Shown in pieces: positions 9,111 through 22,559 of a stretch of DNA of 64,000 bases; the stretch's first letter is position 1; the number at the start of each line of letters is the position of its first letter. The position numbers and the translations under genes were made by a program. Source of the DNA: Biomphalaria glabrata (lineage: Eukaryota > Mollusca > Gastropoda > Planorbidae); contig NC_074715.1 of assembly GCF_947242115.1 (NCBI RefSeq), forward strand, positions 27,134,376 to 27,198,375, given 5' to 3'. Under the pieces are notes generated by a model, which was not told the DNA's origin, ran no database searches, and was given only the letters and a program-made list of their open reading frames with translations.

Positions 9111-12100
9111 GAAGCATTAGATTCTAGTTTTTTATATATTTATTTTCATCAAATTGTGATGTGTGGCTGTGTAGCGAAAACCGCTTCGCCACCTATCTAG
9201 AGGGTTAAAGATCGAATCACAACTGGAGTTGTGTTTACTGAGCGCTTAAAGACAGCATGGAAGCCTTCTACCAGACAACTCTTCCTCTAACATGACCACA
9301 AAGAGGTTTGACCATTGACCACTGAGCATGCTATTTCAAGATAGATGTGCTTGACAATAGTCATATCTAAAGAAGTCAATTACACTTAATTGTAACTTGT
9401 CACCTATAGATCACTATGGTCCGTGTCACCCGGTGCGGCTAGCTCAGGGTGCCCCCCCCCCCCTTCCCAATCAACTTCACCCCCCCCCCCCACCTGTGAC
9501 GAGATGTTTAATTAGTTATTATTTGGGCTTGTTTGTTTAAGTCTAGGGGAAATTATATTATTTTTATCCCGCTAACATATAAGATTTTGTACAGGCACAC
9601 CGCAACTAACAGCAAGAACAGACCAATATTATACGTTTATAAATAAGAATAATTTAACAAATGAAAGTTTACAAAAGATAAATGATCAAATAAAATTATA
9701 ATTAAGAAAAGAAATGAAGGTGCTAATATCTAACATAACTGCTCATCATGGATTGCTAATTATTGAGTGATTGGAGGAGAAGAATGTTCCTATGTCTGGC
9801 TACTTATTTTCTTAGCTGCTAGCCCGTGGGTCGTCTTCTGTAGGTAAGCTGGCTCTAGGGTGAGGCCGCTGCCTGTTTAGCAGTAGAGAGGGTTGATGCT
9901 GCAGACTAAGTTGTAGTGGGACGATCTCTCAGCTGTGATCTCTAGCTCGTAGAGATCCGTGCTAACTCAACACCAGTTTATCTTCTGCAGCGAAGGTTGC
10001 TCTAATCAGTCCGCATAAGGCAATAGCTATTAGGCAGTGGACAGTTTGGGCCGGGTACTGGGCAGATGATACTGGGCAGTATAAGGCACTGTGGACACTG
10101 GGCAATATTTTAAGGCCAAGGACAGTAGGCAATGCCTTCTTGCTAACAGGTATATAATTGTGGGGGGGGGGGGGGTATCTGGTGTGGTCTGCTCCGGTTA
10201 CAGCTTTGGGTGGAGATCTGGTAGTTATAGCAGTCGGGTGTAGCAATCGTGTGTAGCAACCAGGGGTAGCAATCGGGGGTAGCAACCAGGCTGGGGATAA
10301 GACAGACAATTAGGAACCTCCTAAAGGCATTGAGCAGGGATCCCCATATGCCTTGCAATCAATCAAATGTAGGCATTGGTATCAATCCCAATAAGGCATT
10401 TAAGACAATTAAGTATAAAATCTCAAAGCATGCATATAACTCAATAACAAAAAGATACAAGTAAGATAACCACAATAAATGTGTCATCATACAATGTAGG
10501 ATGATACTAGTCAAGATTCATCTATTAAATTTGATTACGACGATAAGCAATCAGTTATAGTACAATGGGGAATGAGCATATTATATACTAAAGGATAAGA
10601 TGAAAATAAAATACTAGGGATCGAGATACAGTGTAAGGGTTTGATATAATTAATCAAAAATATATTCATCCAAGGAACTATAAGTTCATAAGGGTGTGAG
10701 ACATAAAAATATGTATGAGGGATATAATAGAAATGTGAAATGATTAATTTTACATGGGCTCTGTAAGTTTAGAGCACTGTGATCTAAGTTCTTAGACAGT
10801 ACTTAGATTCACGAAAGGTTATTGTTTACATCAATCACTAAGATGCGGGAATGGATGAAACATAACAAATCAAATATAATAACTATGGCTTCAAACGTAG
10901 ACAACCATAGCGGCATTAATAATACTATATGAAGATATAGCATTGACATTACATAGTAAAATGTACATACATAATAAAGTCATAATGTAATGACGGGGAA
11001 CGTGGTTGTGTACTAATGTGTACTCACACATTACTATAGGATAAAATAAGTATAGTAAAATGTTTACACTTACTCTTTTGTCCCTAATGAAACCTCACAA
11101 CTAAACTTCCTAACAGAGGAGACTGTATGAATCCTAGCGGGCCTATCTTGGAATGCTTTGGTCTCTCTATATATATAGTTGGGACTTTTCATTTAACGGG
11201 TGGGGAAGAAATCTAGCTGATTTTCTCACATGTATCGATGTACCGGAGATGTCAGGCGTCAGGTCAGATTTATGGTCAATATTCGTTGCCTACCGTGAGA
11301 GTTAAGTCTTAAACAAATATGTATCTGTCCAGCCCGAGTGCAATGCTATTCTTAGAGCAATGCGTATCCTGCGGGGGGGGGGGGGGGAGAATAGGTGTGA
11401 AAAGTTATTAGGCCGCTGCGTGCAGTGACTAGTGTGTGCGGTCATCTGCACAGCGGTCAAAATTAAAAGTTAGCCCTAGAAAGGCTAGTTAATGTTTTAC
11501 GTCGAGATTCGTCCCGTGAGAAACAATGCGAGGGGAGATAAATCCTAAAAGAAATTAGTTGTGGGTGGACAAGAAAATAATTGTTTTAAGTTAAAAATTA
11601 AAGTTTCTCACGGATTGCTGGGAAAAACTCAAATGAACTTTTGCATGTAAGTTTCGTATCGTCACACCACCTAACGACCCAAAAAATCCTAACGACCCAA
11701 AAACAATCACTTTGTTAAATCCTGACATACATTCCTTGATTCTTAAACAAATGTAAACTGAGTGTTTACATTGTTTACCCCTGGTCGGTGTTGTCAGCAC
11801 CCACCTAGTGACGGCACATTAGATTAGATGGAACTTTAATAGTTTGAAAAAAACATCTCATTTCTATATTGTTTGCTTAGATTATAATTATTATAATGAG
11901 CAAGACAAGACTTTTGACTATAAGATTATTGTTTTGACATGTACAGAAGTGTTTCTTGAAAGTTTACTCTAGCATTAGTTTTTGACTTTTTAGATTTCCC
12001 CTTTTGTTTCCCATCCGCTTAACATACTGAAACAAAGTTGAACTCATTTTGTTTGTGTTTAATTCATTAAGTGCTTCACAGTCACTCCTAACATGCGACC

Positions 12101-12900
12101 ATCAGACTGCTTAAGAAACCTTACTTCCAGAGGTAATATGTGATTGAACCTAATCCATGTACATTTCTAATATTCTCAAGAAAAGTTTGTGCGTTACATT
12201 TTCCCAAAACTTAATTATTTACTTTTTAGTTCAAATTTCGTGACTTTTGTTTTTCTCCGTTCTAACCATTGTGAAGGCGTTCCTTCTATATCAGTTCGTT
12301 TTTTTTAATGGAACACCTATCTGTTTACACATCATTGTACGAGATACTTAATACTTTTCTATCTAGTAGGAAGCTATAGTATAAATTACATTGAAATAAT
12401 AGCCACTGTATGGTGAATGTAGAAGGGCAGGGCAGAAGTTCTAGGCTAAATGTTATCCCCCTCCCCCCCCCCCCAAAAAAAAAAAACGTGAAGCTTCTCG
12501 AACTGTCTGGTTGTAACGGTTTGTCTCACTTAGTGCTCAACTCTTTATATACATCTCGTATCCCATTAATAATAGTTTTGTAGTGGTCTGCCCCTTCTAA
12601 AAAAAAAAAGACTAAATATAAGTTTAAAACACTGGTACAGAACTTTGGATCCAAACAGTACTTCTAATAATGTCTACATTTGTAGTGTCTTTGTGCACCT
12701 CAATCAGTTTCCACCCGTCATCTCTAAACCGAAAGACAGACTATGTCAGGGTTGGCCAGTTAGGATGAGGCTTAGAATAATTTATTCTTTTGAGAGTGAG
12801 ACTTTAGTTGAAACGTTCATCTTTCGATGTTTAAAAAAAGGATGATTTTTTATTCTAAATATGTATATAGGTCAGTACTTTATTTGATCCACTAATACTT
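9110..12900. other. AT-rich non-coding stretch with homopolymer G/C runs
   Basis: No splice-flanked exon or conserved reading frame found. C-runs at about 9452-9464 and 9481-9491 and G-runs at about 10161-10174 and 11372-11387 break it up. The word GTGACG after CCACC occurs at both 9495 and 11808, which could mark ends of an unclassified repeat, but no convincing terminal structure was found. Confidence 0.35.
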
Positions 12901-12915
12901 CATTGCTTTCCGCAG

Positions 12916-12990
12916 ATGCTTTAGCCGCAAGAAGCAAAGGCACACCGGCCTACGACATCACTTGGCAGACTACAGTCATCGTGCATCTAG
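12916..12990 (+). CDS. Candidate exon, possibly 3' continuation of IgGFc-like gene
   Basis: A pyrimidine-bearing acceptor (CATTGCTTTCCGCAG) precedes a 75-base stretch that reads ALAARSKGTPAYDITWQTTV in one frame and stays open in a second. The downstream donor (TAG followed by GTTTAC) is weak. In the third frame a stop follows two codons, so this could also be a last exon that closes the upstream gene almost at once. The link to the upstream exons rests only on strand and position. Confidence 0.25.
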
Positions 12991-13169
12991 GTTTACTATG
13001 TTCGTATCACATTTTATCTGATTTAAAGGTCAAAGATTCACTTTCTTAGTGAGAAGTAAAGGATTTCATTGCAATGAAAATACATGTAATATGCTGTACT
13101 TAAAATATGCGTCCCATTCACTACAGTTTTCATAGAACCTTCTTTAACTATTTTCGTCTGTTTATCTCA

Positions 13170-15982
13170 CACAGGTTCTAGCCCCCACACCACACACAGG
13201 TCCTAGTTCTCTCAACACACACAGGTTCTAGCCCCCACACCACACACGGGTCCTGGTTCTCTCACCACACACAGGTCCTGGTTCTCTCACCACATACAGG
13301 TCCTGGTTCTCTCACCACACACGGGTCCTGGTTCTCTCACCACACACAGGTCCTGGTTCTCTCACCACATACAGGTCCTGGTTCTCTCAACACACATAGG
13401 TCCTGGCTCTCTCACCACACACAGGTTCTAGCCCCCACACCACACACAGGTCCTGGCTCTCTCACCACACACAGGTTCTAGCCCCCACACCACACACAGG
13501 TCCTGGTTCTCTCAACACACACAGGTTCTAGCCCCCACACCACACACGGGTCCTGGTTCTCTCACCACACACAGGTCCTGGTTCTCTCACCACATACAGG
13601 TCCTGGTTCTCTCAACACACATAGGTCCTGGCTCTCTCACCACACACAGGTTCTAGCCCCCACACCACACACAGGTCCTGGCTCTCTCACCACACACAGG
13701 TTCTAGCCCCCACACCACACACAGGTCCTGGTTCTCTCAACACACACAGGTTCTAGCCCCCACACCACACACAGGTCCTGGTTCTCTCAACACACACAGG
13801 TCCTGGTTCTCTCAACACACACAGGTCCTGGCTGTCTCACCACACACAGGTCCTGGTTCTCTCAACACACATAGGTCCTGGCTCTCTCACCACACACAGG
13901 TCCTGGTTTTCTCACCACACACAGGTCCTGGTTCTCTCAACACACACAGGTCCTGGTTCTCTCAACACACACAGGTCCTGGTTCTCTCAACACACACAGG
14001 TCCTGGCTGTCTCACCACACACAGGTCCTGGTTCTCTCACCAAATACAGGTCCTGGTTCTCTCACCACACACAGGTCCTGGTTCTCTCACCAAATACAGG
14101 TCCTGGTTCTCTCAACACACACATGTCCTGGTTCTCTCACCACACACAGGTCCTGGTTCTCTCAACACACATAGGTCCTGGCTCTCTCACCATACACAGG
14201 TTCTAGCCCCCACACCACACACAGGTCCTGGTTCTCTCAACACACAGGTTCTAGCCCCCACACCACACACAGGTCCTGGTTCTCTCAGCACACACAGGTC
14301 CTGGTTCTCTCACCACACACAGGTCCTGGTTCTCTCACCACATACAGGTCCTGGTTCTCTCACCACACACAGGTCCTGGTTCTCTCACCACATACAGGTC
14401 CTGGTTCTCTCACCACATACAGGTCCTGGTTCTCTCACCACACACAGGTCCTGGTTCTCTCACCACACACAGGTCCTGGTTCTCTCACCACACACAGGTC
14501 CTGGTTCTCTCACCACATACAGGTCCTGGTTCTCTCACCACACACAGGTCCTGGTTCTCTCACCACATACAGGTCCTGGTTCTCTCACCAAATACAGGTC
14601 CTGGTTCTCCCACCACTCACAGGTCCTGGTTCTCTCACCACACACAGGTCCTGGTTCTCTCAACACACGCAGGTCCTGGTTCTCTCAACACACACAGGTC
14701 CTGGTTCTCTCAACACACATAGGTCCTGGTTCTCTCACCACACACAGGTCCTGGTTCTCTCAACACACACAGGTCCTGGTTCTCTCAACACACACAGGTC
14801 CTGGTTCTCTCAACACACACAGGTCCTGGTTCTCTCAACACACACAGGTCCTGGTTCTCTCAACACACACTGGTCCTGGTTCTCTCACCACATACAGGTC
14901 CTGGTTCTCTCACCACATACAGGTCCTGGTTCTCTCACCACACACAGGTCCTGGTTCTCTCACCAAATACAGGTCTTGGTTCTCTCACCACACACAGGTC
15001 CTGGTTCTCTCACCACACACAGGTCCTGGTTCTCTCAACACACATAGGTCCTGGCTCTCTCACCATACACAGGTTCTAGCCCCCACACCACACACAGGTC
15101 CTGGTTCTCTCAACACACACAGGTTCTAGCCCCCACACCACACACAGGTCCTGGTTCTCTCAGCACACACAGGTCCTGGTTCTCTCAACACACACAGGTC
15201 CTGGTTCTTTCACCACACACAGGTCCTGGTTCTCTCACCACATACAGGTCCTGGTTCTATCACCACATACAGGTCCTGGTTCTCTCACCACACACAGGTC
15301 CTGGTTCTTTCACCACACACAGGTCCTGGTTCTCTCACCACACACAGGTCCTGGTTCTCTCAACACACACAGGTCCTGGTTCTCTCACCACATACAGGTC
15401 CTGGTTCTCTCACCACACACAGGTCCTGGTTCTCTCACCACACACAGGTCCTGGTTCTCTCACCACACACAGGTCCTGGTTCTCTCACCACACACAGGTC
15501 CTGGTTCTCTCACCACACACAGGTCCTGGTTCTCTCACCACATACAGGTCCTGGTTCTCTCACCACACACAGGTCCTGGTTCTTTCACCACACACAGGTC
15601 CTGGTTCTCTCACCACATACAGGTCCTGGTTCTCTCACCACATACAGGTCCTGGTTCTCTCACCACACACAGGTCCTGGTTCTTTCACCACACACAGGTC
15701 CTGGTTCTCTCACCACACACAGGTCCTGGTTCTCTCAACACACACAGGTCCTGGTTCTCTCAACACACATAGGTCCTGGCTCTCTCACCACACACAGGTC
15801 CTGGCTGTCTCACCACACACAGGTCCTGGTTCTCTCAACACACATAGGTCCTGGCTCTCTCACCACACACAGGTCCTGGTTTTCTCACCACACACAGGTC
15901 CTGGTTCTCTCAACACACACAGGTCCTGGTTCTCTCAACACACACTGGTCCTGGTTCTCTCACCACACACAGGTCCTGGTCA
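13170..15982 (+). repeat. 25-bp minisatellite, about 2.8 kb
   Basis: Roughly 110 units of AGGTCCTGGTTCTCTCACCA plus CACAC, with variants (CACATAC, CAACACAC, GCCCCCACACC). Higher-order blocks such as the TTCTAGCCCCCACACC-containing segment recur. It ends sharply at about 15982. Confidence 0.97.
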
Positions 15983-15984
15983 GG

Positions 15985-17961
15985 CTTTAGATAATTTTGG
16001 TGGCAAAAAAACAAAACACAAAAAGATTTTTGTTTAACTAACAAATGTTTATTTCACTTTGTAATCCCTGTTCAACGCACACTTTGACCCGTGACAGAGA
16101 GTCTGACCTATAGAAACTAAAACTAATAGAATAGCATTTGCTCTATAAACAATACAAATTATAATTACTTTTTATACCATCTAAACCCAAACAAAAAAAA
16201 AGTTTGAACATTCCTTTTAAATATAAACATAGATAAAAATCTGAAACACAATTTTTTTGACCCTATTTTATGGGCTTACGCCTCTTTTTTTGTGCTTCAT
16301 ACCTGTTTTTTTTTTTTTTTTTTGGTTATTTCGGCCTCATACCGTATGGTTTAATTAGACACGTACCGCCTATTTTGTTTCTAATTAGTATCGGAGAGAA
16401 AGTCTTTCAGTCGCTTCACATTATTCATCAGTTGTAAGGATATAATCGTGTTTCTAATAGATTTGGTGAAAACTAGCAATGTATATTGCCACAATGTATT
16501 CATATAACACAGCCAAGTAAACGTATAGAGTTATTTATTAGTAACAAATTCATATATTAACTCTACATGTTTATTTGATACATTTTAGTAAACAAAAGAT
16601 GGTGTTTTATCGTTGCATGAAGGAAGGGACGTTACTGATACTCGGCAATAAGAAAAATACAATACAATTTTTAGTTCCCTTGAGCACCATAGATGGAACA
16701 CCGGGCTTTTAACGGTATATACAATTGATAAATTGATGAAATAATTAATGAAGTAATCCTTTGGGAATTTTAATAAAAAATCTTGTCACGCAACACAAGT
16801 TTAGGTGCGAAATTTCCGCTGGGAAAAAAAAGCTTGCTTCAGTTTAAGGTATAGTAGTTATGGAACAGTCTTGTATGGATGCTTATTCTTTTTATAGAGA
16901 TCTAGTCAGATGTTAAATATGACGTCAAGTGATGCAGTCATTCCTATTTATTGAAAAAAAAAGTTATTTTTATTAGAATATTTGTTATGAGGAAATTAAG
17001 GACAATAAAATAATCTTAATCAGTTAAAAGTAATTAATGAGATGTAATGATAATAATTTTAGAACTTAAAAAATTAATAGTACAACTTCACCACGTACAA
17101 ATGTACATTTGCTGTGTGTATACTTGTACATTTGTTTCTATTTCGTATTTGATAATATTCAAATACACATGAGCTTGACAGTATTTATTTATTTACAGTT
17201 AAGTTAGTGTATAGATCAGAAGTAAGAATGTACAATGAATAGACCCTAGACGCTGCGCATGGAATCAATGGATTGGATAGTCCAAGGATGTATATCCTGT
17301 TATACAAAAGACAGACAACATAAAGTTATAAATTGAGAAGTCCAAACTGACTTTATACATGTAGTGTGTGTATCAACGTGATTCAAATAATGGTCACCAA
17401 GTACGACTATATGTGTTCTAAGCCTTGTATTCAATGTTGAATAAATTGTATATGTGTCGTTGTCATATGGTTGCGTGAAGATAAACATTGCTTTCATTAT
17501 CTTATGTACTATGACCTACTCTACATATTCGCTTTACATAATTGTAAATACACAATACATACATTTAGCATAAAATATATAATGACATATATGTGTGTGT
17601 GTATATATACATTATGTTATTCATAACTTATACTTGTTTAATATATATTAAAATAAATCTCTTATAAAGTGCTTTCGTTTTTAATTTGCTTACAACTCCA
17701 CCATGCTACAGTTATCTCTCTTTCACCTCCTTTCTCCATTAAAATATATTAAGAATTTCAAATGTCAACTTGTTAATATTGTCTCTGTGGCCAAAGAGAC
17801 CAAATCATCACGCCAATGGTAGGCAACTAGTAGGATCTCTACTGACCATGTTATTAAGTTTGAAATTTTTTTTCATTTTGATCTTGTCCCAAATGTTGAC
17901 TTAGTACATTTTTTTAAACAAGTATATCTTAGATTGATATAGCTCTATACATAGCTTATGA
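15985..17961 (-). other. 3' flank / likely 3' UTR of ubiquitin-like gene A
   Basis: AT-rich, without a recognised repeat other than a T-run near 16305-16323. On the minus strand AATAAA-type signals occur at 17184-17189 and 16048-16053; the latter sits in a context (AAATGTTTATTTCA on +) resembling the signal 3' of gene B at 30041. Which site is used cannot be told from sequence. Confidence 0.35.
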
Positions 17962-18567
17962 TTAAGCTTCTCCACCACGAAGTCTTCCTGTTAGATAGAG
18001 TGTTGAGTTGGGGCGTATATCGTAATGGGATAGCTTCATTCCGCAAACTAAATTTCGCCCTGCGTACACCAGTCTCTGTTGCTCAGGTGGGATACCGAGC
18101 TTTTCCTGGATCATCTTCACTAGCTGCTCCACCAGGTAGGTGTCCTTGACATTGTACGTATAGGTCCTGTTGTCCAGATGGTTGCTGACGAAGATTTCGA
18201 AAGGCTGGACTTCATCAGGTTTTATCTCTGGCCTGCACTGTCCTCCAGGTCTTGCACCTTGGTCGTTAGCTTCACCAATCGTGATGGTGGCCAAGACACT
18301 AGTACTGTTATCCAGTTCCGCTTGATAGATGCTGGCTTGGGACGTAGCATTGACCAGCTCTCCATTGGCGTTTTTCACGATAGTTGTTGTTACAGGGGTG
18401 TCACTAGGTCTAGCTGTCAAAGAAGCGCTGTTCGATGAACCTCTCCTGGACAACCTGGGAGACTCGCTGACTGAAGCGGTGATGGTCAGAGTGGCTTGGC
18501 TACTGCTGTCATCTTTGTCCACTTCCATGACTACAGTGGACGAACGATTGTTTATCCTAGAGTTCAT
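17962..18567 (-). CDS. Ubiquitin-like protein A, N-terminally extended, RLRGG-EA end
   Basis: An intact 201-residue frame. Residues 1-122 are a Ser/Thr-rich extension with [12 protein letters not shown] near residue 30 and ATITIGE at 93-99. Residues 123-199 are a ubiquitin fold: FEIFV first strand, GIPPEQQRL as in ubiquitin 35-43, YAG, STLYL and RLRGG. Two residues (EA) follow the Gly-Gly, so a protease would have to expose it. By ubiquitin numbering Ile44 is Val, Lys48 is Arg and Lys63 is Pro, while Arg72 is kept. The start is the ATG at 18565-18567. The frame runs further upstream only through an intron, because TTTATTTTCTCAG ending at 18583 is a strong acceptor, so there is a 5'-UTR intron. 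Expected role: a protein modifier conjugated through the E1-E2-E3 route. Nearest relative here is gene B. Confidence 0.9.
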   Translation of the reverse strand: MNSRINNRSSTVVMEVDKDDSSSQATLTITASVSESPRLSRRGSSNSASLTARPSDTPVTTTIVKNANGELVNATSQASIYQAELDNSTSVLATITIGEANDQGARPGGQCRPEIKPDEVQPFEIFVSNHLDNRTYTYNVKDTYLVEQLVKMIQEKLGIPPEQQRLVYAGRNLVCGMKLSHYDIRPNSTLYLTGRLRGGEA

Positions 18568-18799
18568 TGCGGCCAGCACGCTCTGAGAAAATAAACAGTT
18601 CAATAGATAGTAACAATGAATTGTTTTAGGTGATTACTTTTAGTGTGTTTGAAAGTTAACTTTCGGTAAATCTAAATACCATCAAGTTACTGTTATAAGT
18701 AAATGTTCGTAGGATATAATATGTGAGCTGACACAAGAATGTCTAGACATCTAGCATATAAATATGTGAACTGACACGAGAAATAAATCTTATTGTCTA

Positions 18800-18900
18800 C
18801 AGCAGAACGAAGTCAATGCTGTGGGCAGGGTTGGAACTCGACACCATAGTGACGGCAGCCCGAAGCGCATACCACACGATCAGGCAGAAATCCGTCATGA
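18800..18900 (-). repeat. tRNA-derived SINE, family S1
   Basis: Minus-strand tRNA-like head (TGCCTGATCGTGTGGTATGC, then a box B-like GTCGAGTTCCAAC), homologous to 765-895 and 37650-37770. It lies in the presumed 5' intron of gene A. Confidence 0.55.
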
Positions 18901-19104
18901 ATTAAGAAACAAAATCTGAAACTTGTTCTAAAAAAAAGTTGAGCTTGTAACCTCAAATAAATAAAAACGATTTTAAAACAGTTTTATTTTTCCTCTTTTT
19001 ATTATTTATTTTAGAAAAACAAAAGTATCTCTTTCTCCTCGCCTTTATTTCAGACTCCACAATCACCGCATGAAAAAGAAACAAGAAAGATTTGCCTATA
19101 TTAT

Positions 19105-19170
19105 CTTATCTTATAAATTACAGACGTTCCTTCAAAACAGAAAATTACGTCAAACGCAAGGTATTCATCT
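19105..19170 (-). mobile_element. LINE 3' tail fragment, L2/CR1-like family
   Basis: The segment TTACAGACGTTCCTTCAAAA with a preceding TATCTTATC run matches the 3' ends of the LINE copies at 26160 and 51645. Only the last tens of bases are recognisable. Confidence 0.4.
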
Positions 19171-19715
19171 ATCTGATGTCAACATTTCACATAACAGGTT
19201 TAAGTGAAACTAGTGTCAACGTAGAATTTTTTAATGCGCGATTTGTAAGACAAATGCCTTCATGAATAATAAAGATTATTATTATTGTCGTAATATAACT
19301 TTATTTTAGAGCTGACAAGATTATAAATCTGTCATTCATTATCCACTTACATAATAAAAGAAACAAATATATTCAATATTTTCAAGAGTTACTGGTTGAT
19401 TTCTTTCAGATTTGCTGAGAACAAAAAACAAACTACTGCGCTAATATGTCACATTCATGTTTATAGAATTTCAATATCGAAACTGGGTATTCTCTTTAGT
19501 GTTGGTCATTGACTATATATAACATGGTGTTGATCTATTAAATTATATTTGAAAGTTTGGGAATTCCCAAAAAGAACACGCAAATAATCAGCTTACATAA
19601 TCAAAAAGCAAGAAATAGATTAAATCTAAACCAGAATAGATTATGAGGGTAAAAATAATCTTTCCAAACTGGTGTCTATTTCTTGTACGTAAAATGTGAC
19701 AGCCACTTTCAATAT

Positions 19716-20620
19716 TGTTACAAATGAACAGTGATAGGTAGAGGTCAACGTATGACCCCGGCGAGATGACACAGCAGCTAGTGTTCCCTGGAATCTACAT
19801 GTACAAACAAAGACAGGATGTGACGTGTCCACACGTGTTGTTCCAGGGGACGAACAGATCTAAGTAGGGGGACAGTTACTAATGAACAGTGACAGATAAA
19901 GGTCACTACGTGTGACCCCGACTTGGTGACACTGCAGCGAGTGTTTTCTGGAATCTACGTGTATAAATAAAGACAGGATGTGACGTTTCCTGACATGTTA
20001 TTCCAGAGGATACTAGGAGTGTTTGTGCAACTTTGGAGAAGCGATTAGGGACTCTATATAAGCCAGAAAGTTAATGTGAAAGTCAGTCGTATGGAGTCGT
20101 GAGTGAGCCGTTACAGTCGATACAGACGATGTAAGACGTGTGCGGCTCTGTGGAAGAGAAATGTGTACGACTCGATGCAAGTTAACTAGGGTAGAGTTAA
20201 CTGGAGTGGACTACTGTCGTTAATGTCTATACAGCGAACTACAGTGGACTTCAGCCGTTACAGTCGATACAGTCGATGTAAGACGTGTGCGGCTCTGAGT
20301 ACGACTTGGTTCAGCTTTGGGAGACCTGGAGCGACACTGGGAAGTGTGTTGTTGGTCTGTTCTGTGGAATACGGCTCGAGGAAAGTTGAGAAGAGATGAA
20401 TTGCAACGAAGTGAAGAGATGAATTGCAACGAAGTATAGCTAACTGTAAACTGACATATATTGTACAGTCTTCTACGCTACATGTTACAGTAACGAATTG
20501 TTAGAGTTAATAGTCATTAAAGTTATATGAAACTGAAAGTTTAGTCGTCAAGTTCTTTGCTGTGTTTTTATTTGTGTGCCAACTAATACATCTAGCCAGA
20601 AGATCCAGAAATACGTAACA
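19716..20620 (+). mobile_element. Solo LTR, family LTR-A (fossil)
   Basis: It begins TGTTAC and ends GTAACA, short inverted ends typical of an LTR, flanked on both sides by ATAT (19712-19715 and 20621-20624). A promoter-like TATATAAG lies at 20055-20062. No internal retroelement coding region adjoins it, so it is a solo LTR, probably of a Ty3/gypsy-type element (family inference). A close homologue is at 58046-59001. The two copies differ at scattered positions and in one internal duplication, so neither is very recent. Confidence 0.65.
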
Positions 20621-20876
20621 ATATCATAGTAGACTGTCGGGTCTAGTTAGAGAAAGTAGGCCTAATTAAGATCTATGTATAGATCATATCCATGTGGCCT
20701 TCTTTAAAAATAGCAAACTTAATTAGGATACAATAAAATGAGTACTCTCATAAATACACACTCTGATCATTTGTATAATATGTCATTTTTTTTTAATAAT
20801 TAGTATAAGAATAAGTCTTGAAAATAATAACACCGTGATAATAAAATAAATAATAATAAATTAAATCCCAATACCC

Positions 20877-20880
<4 letters not shown>

Positions 20881-20911
<31 letters not shown>
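20881..20911 (+). repeat. (TC)n microsatellite
   Basis: About 15 uninterrupted TC units. Confidence 0.95.
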
Positions 20912-20912
<1 letters not shown>

Positions 20913-21211
20913 AATATAGTGTATATAAATTGAAAAGAAAAGAAAGGAGAGATTGACCTGAGCGAGCCGGTGTGTAACACTGGTGCTTTCAACTTTATGT
21001 CGAAATGCTTATTTGACGGTAGCTCAATGCACTAAACAAAACAATAAGTAAAAATTATTTCTAATCGCACAGATTTATTATTGATAGTCTAGATCGTTTA
21101 CAAATTGAGTTACATGACAGTTGACTGATCCAAATTAATGATACACTTAATATAAGCTTTGATGTTTTTAAAGTATTATTAAACTTTTAGTTTTGTTTCG
21201 GTCATTAAAGG

Positions 21212-21434
21212 AGGACAGACACTGGAAAGAGACAATTGGAAAGCGACAACTGGAAAGCGACAACTGGAAAGAGACAACTGGAAAGAGACAATTGCAAAGA
21301 GACATTTGCAAAGAGACAATTGGAAAGAGACAACTGGAAAGAGACAATTGCAAAGAGACAATTGCAAAGAGACAATTGGAAAGAGGCAACTGGAAAGAGA
21401 CTATTTGAAAGAGAACTGGAAAGAGACAACTGGT
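21212..21434 (+). repeat. 14-bp minisatellite
   Basis: About 15 units of GAGACAATTGGAAA with AATTGC and AACTGG variants. Because 14 is not a multiple of three and the unit lacks stops, several overlapping frames stay open on both strands; these are not genes. Confidence 0.93.
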
Positions 21435-21589
21435 GAACTCCAACAGAGACCGCGAGATAAACGAGACCAAAGGCTAACGTTAAAGACCGGCTAAGACCAG
21501 AAAAATGATTCTCTACAGTCGTTACTGGAAAAGTTTTTTTCTGCATTGGATGTGACAAAATATTAAATTCACAGCTGAGCTCACGTAGC

Positions 21590-22480
21590 CACGTGAAATA
21601 CTGGACTCATCTTTTTACAAAGCTTATATCAACTCACTTTGTCAGTCTGTCTGTCTGGTCAAACGTTACCACACCCAATCTCGGATCAAACTGAAATTTT
21701 GCGCAATTATTTCTTTTACCTGACAACACAAGAATATTTTTTTTTAAGTTAATTAACTATTGGTAATTACTAACTTGTTTGATATCACGAACAAGAAAAA
21801 GAAACTGTACTTGACTGAAGTGGTGGTATAAGCTGAATTAGTCCCCTTTATAAGTCGTCGTTTGAGGCTTAGGGAACACAACATGAAGTAGAAACAATGG
21901 ATAACTATACAATCTTCCATGCTCTTCGCTAGCAGAGTGATTGGCTTGAGAAGCCTGAGAAGGCTTTAGACCGCGAGTTCGAATTCAGGTCGTTCACTTT
22001 TTTTAAACTAAAATATATTCCATTCTCTCCCCACTTCCCATTATCCCAACAGATCTAGAGAAGTGCTAGAAAGTCAAAAGCATGGAATAGCGCTAAACAA
22101 AAACAATTAGTAAAAATAGTTCTAGTTGCGTCCCGTTGAAAAGATAGTGAAAATCCGACATCATAATATTTTAGACCACTCAAAGTTCTGATGCAACGGC
22201 TACTTTTTTCTTTTCTGAAAGCGAAAAATCAAATTTTTTAAATCACTTATGCAAGCAGTTTTTTTCATAAAAATATACCACTTTTACAACTATTCATTAT
22301 TAATAGTAACAAACACTTTAGGCTCTTTATTAAGGGAGATGGATATTTACCATATTTTTAACACTCTTATGCACACATATTGTTAAGTTTTGTAAGTTCT
22401 GTTATACTAAAACCACATAATTACACACAAAAAATGTTTACTATTTTTTTAAAGAGAAAAAACTATTTAATATGCATATA
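21590..22480. repeat. Unclassified interspersed repeat U1, with SINE at its left part
   Basis: It shares long blocks with 22850-23560, 44690-45000, 52480-52720 and 61320-61560, for example GTCTGTCTGTC, AAAATCCGACATCATAATAT and GATGCAACGGCTAC, then TATGCAAGCAGTTTTTTTCA. No terminal repeats or coding frame were identified. A SINE (21915-22130) interrupts it. Confidence 0.55.
21915..22130 (+). repeat. tRNA-derived SINE, family S3
   Basis: Head with box A-like TAGCAGAGTGATTGG and box B-like GAGTTCGAATTC at about 21975, then a tail CGCTAAACAAAAACAATTAG shared with 23948-24190 and with the fragment at 21020-21080. Confidence 0.55.
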
Positions 22481-22559
22481 AGTCAGACATAATTTAAAAC
22501 AACAATTAATAAGTAGTTTTTCATATTATCGTGTGAACTGTACCCGCAGTAGGTATGCA

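Noticed and set aside
9962-10358. Pro-rich minus-strand frames
   Set aside because: Composition-driven around C-runs; no splice or family support.
9496-11816. Possible LTR or element bounded by GTGACG words
   Set aside because: The ends do not form inverted repeats, there is no matching target duplication, and no second copy is in the window.
12645-12845. 66-codon plus-strand frame
   Set aside because: No ATG, weak acceptor context and no recognisable family; could be intron of the upstream gene.
13170-15982. CRISPR-like array
   Set aside because: The repeats are contiguous and have no unique spacers; a eukaryotic minisatellite.
18565-18603. Twelve-residue upstream extension of gene A
   Set aside because: It would start at TTG and read through the 3' splice site; the ATG at 18567 aligns with gene B.
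21168-21558. Overlapping open frames on both strands
   Set aside because: 14-bp minisatellite without stops; all frames read through.
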